Part shown: positions 8,785 to 15,655 of the stretch, piece after piece
Layout: every line of letters starts with the position of its first letter
Position numbering within the stretch: the stretch's first letter is position 1
Program-made: the position numbers and the translations under genes
Assembly: GCF_001425865.1 (NCBI RefSeq)
Contig: NZ_LMDS01000005.1
Location: forward strand, 1,222,435-1,286,434
Length of the DNA: 64,000 nucleotides
Reading direction: 5' to 3'
DNA from: Rhizobacter sp. Root404
Lineage (GTDB): Bacteria; Pseudomonadota; Gammaproteobacteria; Burkholderiales; Burkholderiaceae_C
The notes under the pieces: model-generated
Told to the model about the DNA's origin: nothing
What the model saw: only the letters and a program-made list of their open reading frames with translations
The model's database searches: none

Positions 8785-9272
8785 TTCACAACCACCTTTC
8801 CTACCATGCCAGCCTCGAAGTGGCCAGGCTGCAGACACGCAAACTGGAACTCCCCCGGCTTGGTGAACTGCCAGACGATTTCGCCGGCCTTACCCGGCTT
8901 CACGTGGGCCATGTTGGCGTCGGCGTGCTCCATCTCCGGAAACTCCTTCATCAGTTCAGCGTGTTCCTTGATGGCTTCCTTTGTGCCAAGCACCATCTCG
9001 TGCAAGACCTTGCCGTCGTTGTGCACGACGAACTTCACCGTCTCGCCGCGCTTGACGGTCACGTCCGATGGCGTGAAGCGCATGGCGTCGCTCATGTCTA
9101 CCTTGATGGTCTTCGTGACCTTCTTCGGATTGCCTTCCTGTCCGAAGTCGGTTGCCTCGACCTTGCTCGCGTCGAACTTGCGAGCAGCAGCGTGTTCTTC
9201 GTCGCCATGCGCAAACGCGGCGCTCATGCCAAGCGCGAGAACGGCGGAGGTCAGTGCGTTCAATTTCTTCAT
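8781..9272 (-). CDS. Periplasmic cupredoxin (type 1 copper protein)
   Basis: 163-residue exported blue-copper-like protein with a signal peptide ending at AFAHGDEEH. The type 1 site is complete: His91 (VLHEM), Cys146 (FACLQPGH), His151 and Met156 (FEAGM). The domain follows the plastocyanin/azurin-like pattern, with VTVKRGETVKFVVHN as the first strands. The helix between the ligands (KEHAELMKEFPEMEH) is Met/His-rich. It is a likely electron partner or copper buffer for the multicopper oxidase encoded just upstream in the same operon (gap 11 bases). Confidence 0.92.
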   Translation of the reverse strand: MKKLNALTSAVLALGMSAAFAHGDEEHAAARKFDASKVEATDFGQEGNPKKVTKTIKVDMSDAMRFTPSDVTVKRGETVKFVVHNDGKVLHEMVLGTKEAIKEHAELMKEFPEMEHADANMAHVKPGKAGEIVWQFTKPGEFQFACLQPGHFEAGMVGKVVVK

Positions 9273-9283
9273 GGATTGTTCCT

Positions 9284-10651
9284 TCAGTGGCCTTCGTGGC
9301 CGGTGGGTTTGCGAACTTGCAGGGTTTTGGAATCGGCCTTCGGGGCCGGCGCTCTGACCGTCTCCGGCATCTCGGCCGTGTACTCGCTGGCGAGCGTGCC
9401 GGCGGGGTGCTTGTACGGGCCTGGGTCTTTGAAGTCGCCGCGCTTGATGTCGTCGCGGACCTTGACGACGCTGAACATGCCGCCCATCCCGACCGGGCCG
9501 AATGGCCCTGAGCCGGTCATCATCGGCAGAGTGTTGTCAGGGATGGGCATCTCCATCTCGGCCATGTCGTGCATGCCCTTGTCGCCCATGACCATGTAGT
9601 CCGGCACCAGCTTCGAAATCTTCTTCGCGACGTCGCGGTGGTCCACGCCAATCATGGTTGGGACCGAATGGCCCATCGCGTTCATCGTGTGGTGAGACTT
9701 GTGGCAATGGATGGCCCAGTCGCCCGCGAGCGCGTCGAACTCGAAGGCGCGCATCTGACCCACGGCGATGTCGGTGGTGACCTCCGGCCAGCGCGCGCTC
9801 CTGGGCACCCAACCTCCATCGGTGCCGGTCACTTCGAAGTGGGGGCCGTGCATGTGGATGGGATGGTTGGTCATCGTCAGGTTGCCCACCCGGATGCGTA
9901 CACGCTCGCCCGTGCGTGCAACGAACGGGTCGATACCCGGGAAAGCCCGGCTGTTCCACGTCCACAGGTTGAAGTCGAGCATCGTGTTCACCTTCGGCGT
10001 CGCGCTGCCTGGCTCGATGTCGTAGGCGTTGAGGATGAAGCCGAAGTCGCGGTCGACCTTGAACTGCTTCGGGTCCTTGGGGTGCACGATGAACAGTCCC
10101 ATCATCCCCATCGCCATCTGCGTCATCTCGTCGGCATGCGGGTGGTACATGAAGGTGCCCGAACGCTGCAGCACGAACTCGTACATGAAGGTCTTGCCGA
10201 CCGCGATGGGCGGCTGGGTCAGCCCGGTGACGCCGTCCATGCCCGAGGGCAACAGCACACCGTGCCAGTGCACGCTGGTGACCTCCGGCAACTTGTTCGT
10301 GACGAAGATGCGGATGCGGTCGCCTTCGACCGCTTCGATGGTCGGGCCTGGGCTCTGACCGTTGTAGCCCCAGAGATTGGCTTTCATGCCCGGGGCGATT
10401 TCGCGCACCGCAGGCTCGGCCACAAGGTGGAACTCCTTGACGTTGTCCTTCATGCGCCATGGCAGGGACCAGCCGTTGAGCGTGACGATGGGTTGATACG
10501 GGCGGCCGTTCGGAGGGAGCGGCGGCAGTTGCATCTCCGCTGACGACTGCATCACCGCTTCGGGCAAAAGGGCTGCGCCTGCGCGGCTGACTGCGGCGGC
10601 TCCCAGCATGGTCGCGCCGGCGGCCCTGAAAAATGTTCTGCGATTGGTCAT
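9284..10651 (-). CDS. Periplasmic multicopper oxidase
   Basis: 455-residue exported oxidase that would oxidise Cu(I) to Cu(II) or a similar substrate with O2. It has a Tat-type signal (TNRRTFFRAAG). All four copper motifs are present: HWHG (128-131), HPH (170-172), HPIHMHG (263-269) and HCHKSHHTMNAMGH (315-328), which together give the type 1 and trinuclear sites. The C-terminal third has a Met-rich stretch (MGDKGMHDMAEMEM), common in copper-tolerance oxidases. It sits between the TolC-like lipoprotein and cupredoxin genes. It is shorter than CopA/PcoA (about 600 residues) and is a two- or three-domain version. Confidence 0.93.
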   Translation of the reverse strand: MTNRRTFFRAAGATMLGAAAVSRAGAALLPEAVMQSSAEMQLPPLPPNGRPYQPIVTLNGWSLPWRMKDNVKEFHLVAEPAVREIAPGMKANLWGYNGQSPGPTIEAVEGDRIRIFVTNKLPEVTSVHWHGVLLPSGMDGVTGLTQPPIAVGKTFMYEFVLQRSGTFMYHPHADEMTQMAMGMMGLFIVHPKDPKQFKVDRDFGFILNAYDIEPGSATPKVNTMLDFNLWTWNSRAFPGIDPFVARTGERVRIRVGNLTMTNHPIHMHGPHFEVTGTDGGWVPRSARWPEVTTDIAVGQMRAFEFDALAGDWAIHCHKSHHTMNAMGHSVPTMIGVDHRDVAKKISKLVPDYMVMGDKGMHDMAEMEMPIPDNTLPMMTGSGPFGPVGMGGMFSVVKVRDDIKRGDFKDPGPYKHPAGTLASEYTAEMPETVRAPAPKADSKTLQVRKPTGHEGH

Positions 10652-10663
10652 TGTTCTTTTCCT

Positions 10664-12061
10664 TCAGTGGGCAGGCTGCGCAGAAGCTGCAGCAGTGCTG
10701 GGACCCATGCCCGGCGTGGAGCCGGGCGAGCGGCCCGTGAGAGCCGACTGCAGATTCGTCTCGGCCACCCAGTAGTCACGCAGTGCCTCGACAGCGCCGG
10801 TGACGCTGGCAATCTGGTCCTTGGAATCCGCTAGGAGTTCGAAGACGCTCGCGAGCATCCCGTTGTAGCGAAGCAGGTTCTCGTCGGCGATGCGTTTGCG
10901 CAGCGGTACGACCTCGTCGCGGTAGTGCCTGGCCAGGTCGTAGGCGGTCCTGTACGCGGAGTACGACTCGCGCACTTCGGAGCGGGCATTGATGGCGACC
11001 TGTGCCGTGCGGTTCACCGACTGCATGTACGTGGCTTCGGCGCGGGCCATTCGCGCAGAACCGAAGTCAAAGAGCGGCAACTCGAGCTCGATTTCGTAGC
11101 CGTTGCTGCGCTGCTCGCCCGTGGAGCTCTTGTTCTGATAGCCCGCGTGCAGGACGTTGATGAACCGAGTGGTCTGGGTCAGGCCGAGCGACTTCGCCGT
11201 GGACTCGGTGGCACGTTTGGCCATGAGGACGTCAAGACGCTTGTCCATTGCGGTCTGTTCCGCATCCTTCGGTTCAGCCGGTGCGGCAGGCAGGTCCGGT
11301 AACCGCTCAGGAAGCGTGAACCCGAGCTGGTCCCCAGTCAGCGCGAGAGCCCGCGTCAAGCGCTCACGGGCGGCCAGCGCCTGATGCTGCGCCCTGGCCA
11401 GCTGCGCCGTAGCATCCGAGTAGAACGACTGCTCCCGCATCTGTGCCAGCTTGTTGAAGTTGCCGGCGGCGGCCATCCGTTTCGCCAGTTCATTGGAGGC
11501 ATCTGCAGCTTCCTTCACCTGCCCGTAGTAACCGACCAGTTGCTGCACCGTCACCGCCTCGAAGAAGGCCTTACGCGCCTCGCTGGCGACTCCCACGGTC
11601 TCGAAAGCCGCCTGCAACTGCGACTGCTCGAAACGGCGCTGCTCGACCTGCTTGGCAAGGGGCATGGTGAGCAGCCCCAGCACGTCGAACAGTAAGGCGC
11701 GGTCAATTTCGACAATTCCATTCCCGCTCAGGCGACCAAAACTGAACGAAGGGTTCGCGAGCCGACCAGAACGTACCAAGTCGGACTCGGCGATGCCGAG
11801 TTCGGCATAGCTGGCCTGCAGGTCGCGGTTGTTCAGGAGCGCGATTTGCACCACGCTGTCGGCGTTCAAAGGCTGCTTCAACAGCTCGGCCAAGCGCGCG
11901 TTCGCTGTGTCGGTCTCGCCGGCGCTGCGTTGCCAGTTGGCCGACTGCCCGGTGCGCTCCTTGGTCAGCTCTGAGACCTTGCCGAACCCGCCGTCTTCCG
12001 AGAACGAGGCGCAGCCGGTCAGGAACAGTGCGGTAGCAGCCACTACCGTCAGGCGCCTCAC
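10664..12061 (-). CDS. TolC-family outer membrane lipoprotein of the copper operon
   Basis: 465-residue outer-membrane efflux-type protein. The N-terminus is a lipoprotein signal with a lipobox (ALFLTGCAS, Cys17). Two coiled-coil repeats follow, with NNRDLQASYAELGIAESDLV typical of the family. It is not paired with an RND pump here but with the multicopper oxidase and cupredoxin, an arrangement seen in Burkholderiales copper clusters. Its start overlaps the stop of the small exported protein gene upstream by 4 bases. Function beyond outer-membrane channel is inference. Confidence 0.88.
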   Translation of the reverse strand: MRRLTVVAATALFLTGCASFSEDGGFGKVSELTKERTGQSANWQRSAGETDTANARLAELLKQPLNADSVVQIALLNNRDLQASYAELGIAESDLVRSGRLANPSFSFGRLSGNGIVEIDRALLFDVLGLLTMPLAKQVEQRRFEQSQLQAAFETVGVASEARKAFFEAVTVQQLVGYYGQVKEAADASNELAKRMAAAGNFNKLAQMREQSFYSDATAQLARAQHQALAARERLTRALALTGDQLGFTLPERLPDLPAAPAEPKDAEQTAMDKRLDVLMAKRATESTAKSLGLTQTTRFINVLHAGYQNKSSTGEQRSNGYEIELELPLFDFGSARMARAEATYMQSVNRTAQVAINARSEVRESYSAYRTAYDLARHYRDEVVPLRKRIADENLLRYNGMLASVFELLADSKDQIASVTGAVEALRDYWVAETNLQSALTGRSPGSTPGMGPSTAAASAQPAH

Positions 12062-12375
12062 TTCTTGCCTCCCGGCATCGGCATTTGATGCCCGCTGTGG
12101 TCGGCCTTCGCTGGCTTCGAGGCGGCTGGTGCCGGTGCGGATGCACCGCCCATGGGCATGGCCATGGCGTGACCACCGGACTTGCCGACAGCGTCATTCA
12201 TCGACTTCCAGTTGCCCGGTTTGGTGTCCTGCCAAGGCTTGTAGTCAGCGAAGGCGGACTGGTAGGGCAGCTGCGGAGTCGGCTTCGGCGACTCGGTGTT
12301 GGCCGGTTGTGCGGCAGCCAGAAGGGGTGCGCACGCGGCAAGGGCGAAGCCCCACGCTGGTAGGTTGATTTTCAT
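12058..12375 (-). CDS. Small exported protein of copper operon, unknown function
   Basis: 105-residue protein with a signal peptide (ending LLAAAQ) and a short conserved-looking core, YQSAFADYKPWQDTKPGNWK. It then has a Met/His tail (HAMAMPMGG, HSGHQMPMPGG) that could bind Cu(I). I do not recognise a named domain. It is translationally coupled to the TolC-like gene (ATGA overlap), and its association with the oxidase and cupredoxin genes suggests a periplasmic copper role. Confidence 0.75.
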   Translation of the reverse strand: MKINLPAWGFALAACAPLLAAAQPANTESPKPTPQLPYQSAFADYKPWQDTKPGNWKSMNDAVGKSGGHAMAMPMGGASAPAPAASKPAKADHSGHQMPMPGGKK

Positions 12376-12479
12376 TGTTCGAACTCATCTGACGCACCGC
12401 TGGCGCGATGCCAACGGCGGATTTCCCGTGCGATGGCCGCACGAGCCCGGTTCGGCCTCTCAGCGGAGGCCTGCTTGGG

Positions 12480-12887
12480 TCAGATGGTTCGTGGAGGACG
12501 TTCCTGGCCGTCCGAATGGAAGGCAGGGATGCGCGCGGTTAGCGCGGGGAAGATGACGGAGGAGGTCAGATTGGGCTCACCGAGGGACGGCACCGCGCCG
12601 ACAATGGAAGCCATGCAGCAACCGCTCGCGCAGAAATGGCACGTGGCGGGGTGGTCGCCCGAGGGTGTGTCTGAGTTCGGCGCCTCTTGGCTCGCGTGAT
12701 GGTGCGCCGACGCGTGGTCCGCATGCATCTGATGGTCAGTTTGCATGTCGTGGTCGTCGTGCCCAGCGACCACAGTCGCAGTGCCCGTGCCCTCACCGTC
12801 CGGGCACAGCATGGTCGCCGCCACCGCGCCCCGGATGGGGAGCAGGACGGATAGCAGGACCAGGATGATGATGCGGAGGTGTTTCAC
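12480..12887 (-). CDS. His-rich exported protein, DUF2946-like
   Basis: 135-residue protein with a signal peptide (IIILVLLSVLLPIRGAVAA), then a His/Asp-rich stretch (HDDHDMQTDHQMHADH, HHHA) and a Cys/His cluster CHFCASGCCMA. A second hydrophobic stretch follows. The layout resembles small DUF2946-type proteins that lie in copper and zinc clusters, but the match is by character only. It is probably a periplasmic metal-binding or sensor accessory. It lies between cueR and the copper oxidase operon on the same strand, with about 100 bases free on both sides. Confidence 0.72.
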   Translation of the reverse strand: MKHLRIIILVLLSVLLPIRGAVAATMLCPDGEGTGTATVVAGHDDHDMQTDHQMHADHASAHHHASQEAPNSDTPSGDHPATCHFCASGCCMASIVGAVPSLGEPNLTSSVIFPALTARIPAFHSDGQERPPRTI

Positions 12888-12971
12888 GTTCGACGATTAT
12901 CGGGCAGTTGCGTTGTGCGCGCAGGTCAGCGGAAGTTGCAGTCGTATAGCGCCGCGCACTTAGCCCCGCAT

Positions 12972-13427
12972 TCAATGGGCCGGACGGCGCGGTGCGACCG
13001 GAACCCTTCGTTTCGACGGAGCGTCGTCGGTCGCGCCACCCTCCGCCGCCAAGCCATCCAAGATGGGGCATTCCGGTCGGTCGTCCCCGTGGCAGCAGTG
13101 AACGAGGTGCTCGAGCGCGGACTTCATCGCCAGAATTTCCGCCGCCTTCTGTTCGAGTTCCTTGATGTGTGCCTCGGCCAGGGCCTTGACCTGCCGACTC
13201 GGCCGCCTACGGTTTTGCCACAGGCTCACGAGTTCCGCGATTTCTGAAAGCGAGAAGCCGAGGTCGCGCGAGTGCCGGATGAAACGAAGAGTGTGCACAT
13301 CCGCCTGCTGGTACTGACGGTACCCGGACTCCGTACGCCGTGCTTCTGGCAACAAGCCCAGCTCTTCGTAGTGCCGAATCATCTTCGCTGACACGCCGGA
13401 CGTACTCGCTGCTTCGCCGATGTTCAT
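12972..13427 (-). CDS. cueR: Cu(I)-responsive MerR-family activator CueR
   Basis: 151-residue MerR-family activator that senses cytosolic Cu(I)/Ag(I). The N-terminal winged helix-turn-helix is clear (MNIGEAASTSGVSAKMIRHY), then a dimerisation coiled coil, and the metal loop CCHGDDRPECPIL with Cys112 and Cys120 at the same numbers as in E. coli CueR. I chose the second of two adjacent ATGs (13427) because of AAGG spacing and family length; 13430 is the alternative. The Arg-rich C-terminal tail (KRRVPVAPRRPA) is longer than usual. It diverges from copZ, with its own operator at 13471-13493. Confidence 0.95.
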   Translation of the reverse strand: MNIGEAASTSGVSAKMIRHYEELGLLPEARRTESGYRQYQQADVHTLRFIRHSRDLGFSLSEIAELVSLWQNRRRPSRQVKALAEAHIKELEQKAAEILAMKSALEHLVHCCHGDDRPECPILDGLAAEGGATDDAPSKRRVPVAPRRPAH

Positions 13428-13464
13428 CATGACCTTGTTCCTTGGGGGCGCTTGCGCTATGGGC

Positions 13465-13495
13465 AGTCTAGACCTTCCCACTATGGCAAGGTCAA
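13465..13495 (-). promoter_or_regulatory. CueR operator and promoter for cueR
   Basis: On the minus strand TTGACC (13495-13490) and TAGACT (13470-13465) form -35 and -10 boxes separated by 19 bases, the long spacing used by MerR activators. The spacer holds an inverted repeat, GACCTTCCCA - 3 bases - TGGCAAGGTC (13471-13493), with one mismatch between the arms. The repeat matches the copZ operator 65 bases away. This implies that CueR controls its own gene. Confidence 0.8.
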
Positions 13496-13533
13496 GGCAA
13501 AACCACGTTCGTGGCCCATCGCGTCGACAACGC

Positions 13534-13564
13534 TTGACCTTCCCAAGATGGGAAGGTCGAAAGT
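13534..13564 (+). promoter_or_regulatory. CueR operator and promoter for copZ operon
   Basis: TTGACC (13534-13539) and a weak -10 GAAAGT (13559-13564) are 19 bases apart. Between and around them lies a perfect 10-base inverted repeat, GACCTTCCCA - AGA - TGGGAAGGTC (13536-13558). This is the known CueR/MerR-type copper box. It drives copZ and possibly the following plus-strand genes. Confidence 0.88.
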
Positions 13565-13594
13565 TGCTTTGTCGAAAACCAACTGGAGAGCTAA

Positions 13595-13852
13595 ATGGTC
13601 ACCTTCGAAGTCAACGACATGACCTGCGGTCACTGTGTCAGCGCCATCACCAAAGCGGTAGCGTTCGTCGACCCGGGCGCCAAGGTCCAGGTCGACCTGG
13701 CCTCCCACCGCGTGCAGATTGAACCGACCGCCTCGACGGTGGCGGTTCTGGGCGACGCCATCAAGACGGCAGGGTTCACGCCGGTCGCTCTCGCGGGCGA
13801 AGTGCCCCAGTCGGCACAAGCAGCTCCGAGGAAGGGATGCTGCTGCGGCTGA
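13595..13852 (+). CDS. copZ: Copper chaperone CopZ (heavy-metal-associated domain)
   Basis: 85-residue cytosolic Cu(I) chaperone. The HMA domain has the metal loop MTCGHCVSAI and the usual beta-alpha-beta spacing. Unusually, it carries a linker and a Cys-rich end (KGCCCG) that could bind additional Cu(I) or help pass it on. A TGGAGAG ribosome site lies 7 bases before the ATG. It is first in the plus-strand copper unit and directly under a CueR promoter; it is expected to deliver copper to CopA encoded 1.8 kb downstream. Confidence 0.92.
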   Translation: MVTFEVNDMTCGHCVSAITKAVAFVDPGAKVQVDLASHRVQIEPTASTVAVLGDAIKTAGFTPVALAGEVPQSAQAAPRKGCCCG

Positions 13853-13991
13853 GTGGCAAGAGCCTGCGGCTGGTTGGTCAGCCCGCCAACCGGCCGCACT
13901 CATTGCCTTGGCCCGATGCGTCCCTTGATGCACGTCAAAGGCATGCCGTCCGGCAGCGCTCATTCTTCTCACAATGCACCCGGAGAAGAAG

Positions 13992-14417
13992 ATGAAGCTC
14001 GTACTCAGCGCTGTAGCCCTGACCTTGTTGGCTGGTTGTTCGTCCTTGCCAGGCAGCTCATCCAAGGAGGCCGACGAACATGCGGCGCACCATCCGGCCG
14101 GGACCCTTGCCACCCCGGCGCCCACTGGCTACGACGAGCAGATGAAGATGATGCAGGAGATGCATCAGAAGATGGCCGCCGCGAAGACGCCTGAGGAGCG
14201 CGCCGCAATGATGAAGGACCACATGAAGACCATGCAGGACGGCATGGGCATGGTGGGTCAGATGCACGGTGGAATGATGGGCGGCAAAGGGATGGAAAGC
14301 GGCAAAGGCGAGATGCGCATGGACCCGGAAATGATGAAGCGCCGCATGGACATGATGGAAATGATGATGCAGATGATGATGGACCGCGAGGGGACGAAGC
14401 CCCCGGCGACCAAGTAG
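13992..14417 (+). CDS. Met-rich lipoprotein
   Basis: 141-residue predicted outer-membrane or periplasmic lipoprotein. The start at 13992 follows GGAGAAG and gives the signal MKLVLSAVALTLLAGCSS with a lipobox Cys. The mature part has about 40 methionines in motifs such as MKMMQEMHQKM, MMKDHMKTM and MMEMMMQMMM, plus His residues. Met-rich clusters bind Cu(I)/Ag(I) well under oxidising conditions, so a periplasmic copper sponge is likely. The segment TPEERAAMMKDHMKTMQ is shared by small proteins found in copper clusters. No catalytic motif. Confidence 0.85.
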   Translation: MKLVLSAVALTLLAGCSSLPGSSSKEADEHAAHHPAGTLATPAPTGYDEQMKMMQEMHQKMAAAKTPEERAAMMKDHMKTMQDGMGMVGQMHGGMMGGKGMESGKGEMRMDPEMMKRRMDMMEMMMQMMMDREGTKPPATK

Positions 14418-14442
14418 CGCTGCGCCCGACTGGAGCATCGAC

Positions 14443-14679
14443 ATGGACATGACCGACCACGAACCCCCACCGTTCTGGCGCTCGCGCGCGGGAATTGCAC
14501 TCCTCGTCGTCGTCGCGGTTGGCGGCTTCCTGCTGTTCACGGAGCACCGCGCCCACGTGCTGGGCGTCTTGCCGTTTGCGTTCCTGCTGGCATGCCCGCT
14601 GATGCACGTCTTCATGCACCACGGTCACCACCATGGCGGCCACGGCCACAGCGAGCGAGGCAACGATGAACGTCGCTGA
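14443..14679 (+). CDS. DUF2933 small membrane protein
   Basis: 78-residue protein with two transmembrane helices (about 17-34 and 40-58) and a His-rich C-terminus (MHVFMHHGHHHGGHGH). It fits the DUF2933 family, which is often next to copper ATPases; its function is unknown. The gene end overlaps the start of the next gene by 14 bases, so the two are likely co-translated. Confidence 0.82.
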   Translation: MDMTDHEPPPFWRSRAGIALLVVVAVGGFLLFTEHRAHVLGVLPFAFLLACPLMHVFMHHGHHHGGHGHSERGNDERR

Positions 14680-15331
14680 CAACGCCTATGGCCTCTGGGG
14701 GCTGGTGATACTGAACTCGGTCATCTTCGTCGGGTTCGCCTACAGCTTCTTCAAGCCGACCACCCTTCGCGACTGGCGCAGCTTCAGCGCGTACTCGGCC
14801 TTCATCGTGGCGCTTTTCGCGGAGATGTATGGCTTCCCGCTGACCATCTACCTCTTCTCGGGCTGGTTGAGTTCGAAGTTTCCTGGCGTCAACCTGTTTG
14901 GCCATGAAGCCGGCCACCTGTGGTGGCTCGTGACGGGGCAGCACGGCAATCCTCACCTCGATGTCCTCCACATCCTGAGCGTCGTCGTCCTGTTTGCCGG
15001 CTTCATGCTGCTCTCGAAGGCTTGGCACGTGCTCTATCACGCCCAAAGGCGACACCAGCTCGCGACCGCAGGCCCCTACCGACTCGTGGGACACCCGCAA
15101 TACATCGGTTTCGTCGCCATCATGTTCGGCTTCCTGCTGCAGTGGCCGACGCTGCTGACCTTGGCGATGTTCCCGGTGCTCGTGGTGATGTACGTGCGCC
15201 TGGCCATCTCGGAGGAACGAGACTCCGAGCAGGCCTTTGGGGACGCATGGCGAGCCTACGCGGCCGTAACGCCTCGGTTCATCCCGCACTTCTCGAAGGA
15301 TGACCGTGCACGGCCGGTCAACAGCCACTAA
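14666..15331 (+). CDS. Isoprenylcysteine carboxyl methyltransferase-like membrane protein
   Basis: 221-residue integral membrane protein of the ICMT/PEMT-like family (phospholipid or isoprenylcysteine methyltransferase fold). It has about five transmembrane helices and the conserved SAM-binding end GPYRLVGHPQYIGFVA followed by EERDSEQAFGDAWRAYAAVTPRFIP. The start at 14666 has GAGG upstream; an in-frame ATG at 14633 lies deep in the DUF2933 gene. Family members recur beside copper ATPases, but the substrate is not known to me. Bacteria lack prenylated proteins of the eukaryotic kind, so a lipid or small molecule is more likely. Confidence 0.85.
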   Translation: MNVADNAYGLWGLVILNSVIFVGFAYSFFKPTTLRDWRSFSAYSAFIVALFAEMYGFPLTIYLFSGWLSSKFPGVNLFGHEAGHLWWLVTGQHGNPHLDVLHILSVVVLFAGFMLLSKAWHVLYHAQRRHQLATAGPYRLVGHPQYIGFVAIMFGFLLQWPTLLTLAMFPVLVVMYVRLAISEERDSEQAFGDAWRAYAAVTPRFIPHFSKDDRARPVNSH

Positions 15332-15593
15332 GGGTGCTGACCTCGCCTCTGGGCTCGGTGCCATCGTTCTGGGCGCGGGCCTGGCGCTGGTTGCGCCAAC
15401 CGCCCTTCAGGCCTACGCTGTTCCTTTGCTTGTCGCAGGGCTTCTCGTCCACGGGCTGGGCATGACGCTGAAGTACAGGCTCGAAGGCCGCGAAGGAACG
15501 CCCCTCTGGTGGGAGCGCGTTCTCTTCTGGCTGTGTTGGGCCTGTCTGGCGGCGCTCGGACTTTGGATGGTTGTCGGCCTGGCCTCTCGATAG
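15300..15593 (+). CDS. Small membrane protein of copper operon
   Basis: 97-residue protein with two or three hydrophobic segments (about 16-50 and 73-94) and no motif I recognise. It overlaps the end of the methyltransferase-like gene by 32 bases and ends just before the copA promoter. Its hydrophobicity and tight overlap argue that it is real; the function is unknown. Confidence 0.7.
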   Translation: MTVHGRSTATKGADLASGLGAIVLGAGLALVAPTALQAYAVPLLVAGLLVHGLGMTLKYRLEGREGTPLWWERVLFWLCWACLAALGLWMVVGLASR

Positions 15594-15601
15594 CGCTCCG
15601 C

Positions 15602-15632
15602 TTGACCTTCCGACCAAGGGAAGGTTCAAACT
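15602..15632 (+). promoter_or_regulatory. CueR operator and promoter for copA
   Basis: TTGACC (15602-15607) and a weak -10 CAAACT (15627-15632) are separated by 19 bases. The spacer carries the inverted repeat ACCTTCC - 7 bases - GGAAGGT (15605-15625), the same box as upstream of copZ and cueR but with altered inner bases. It is 24 bases upstream of the copA start. Confidence 0.85.
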
Positions 15633-15655
15633 GCCAACAAGAACTGGAGAGCGCC

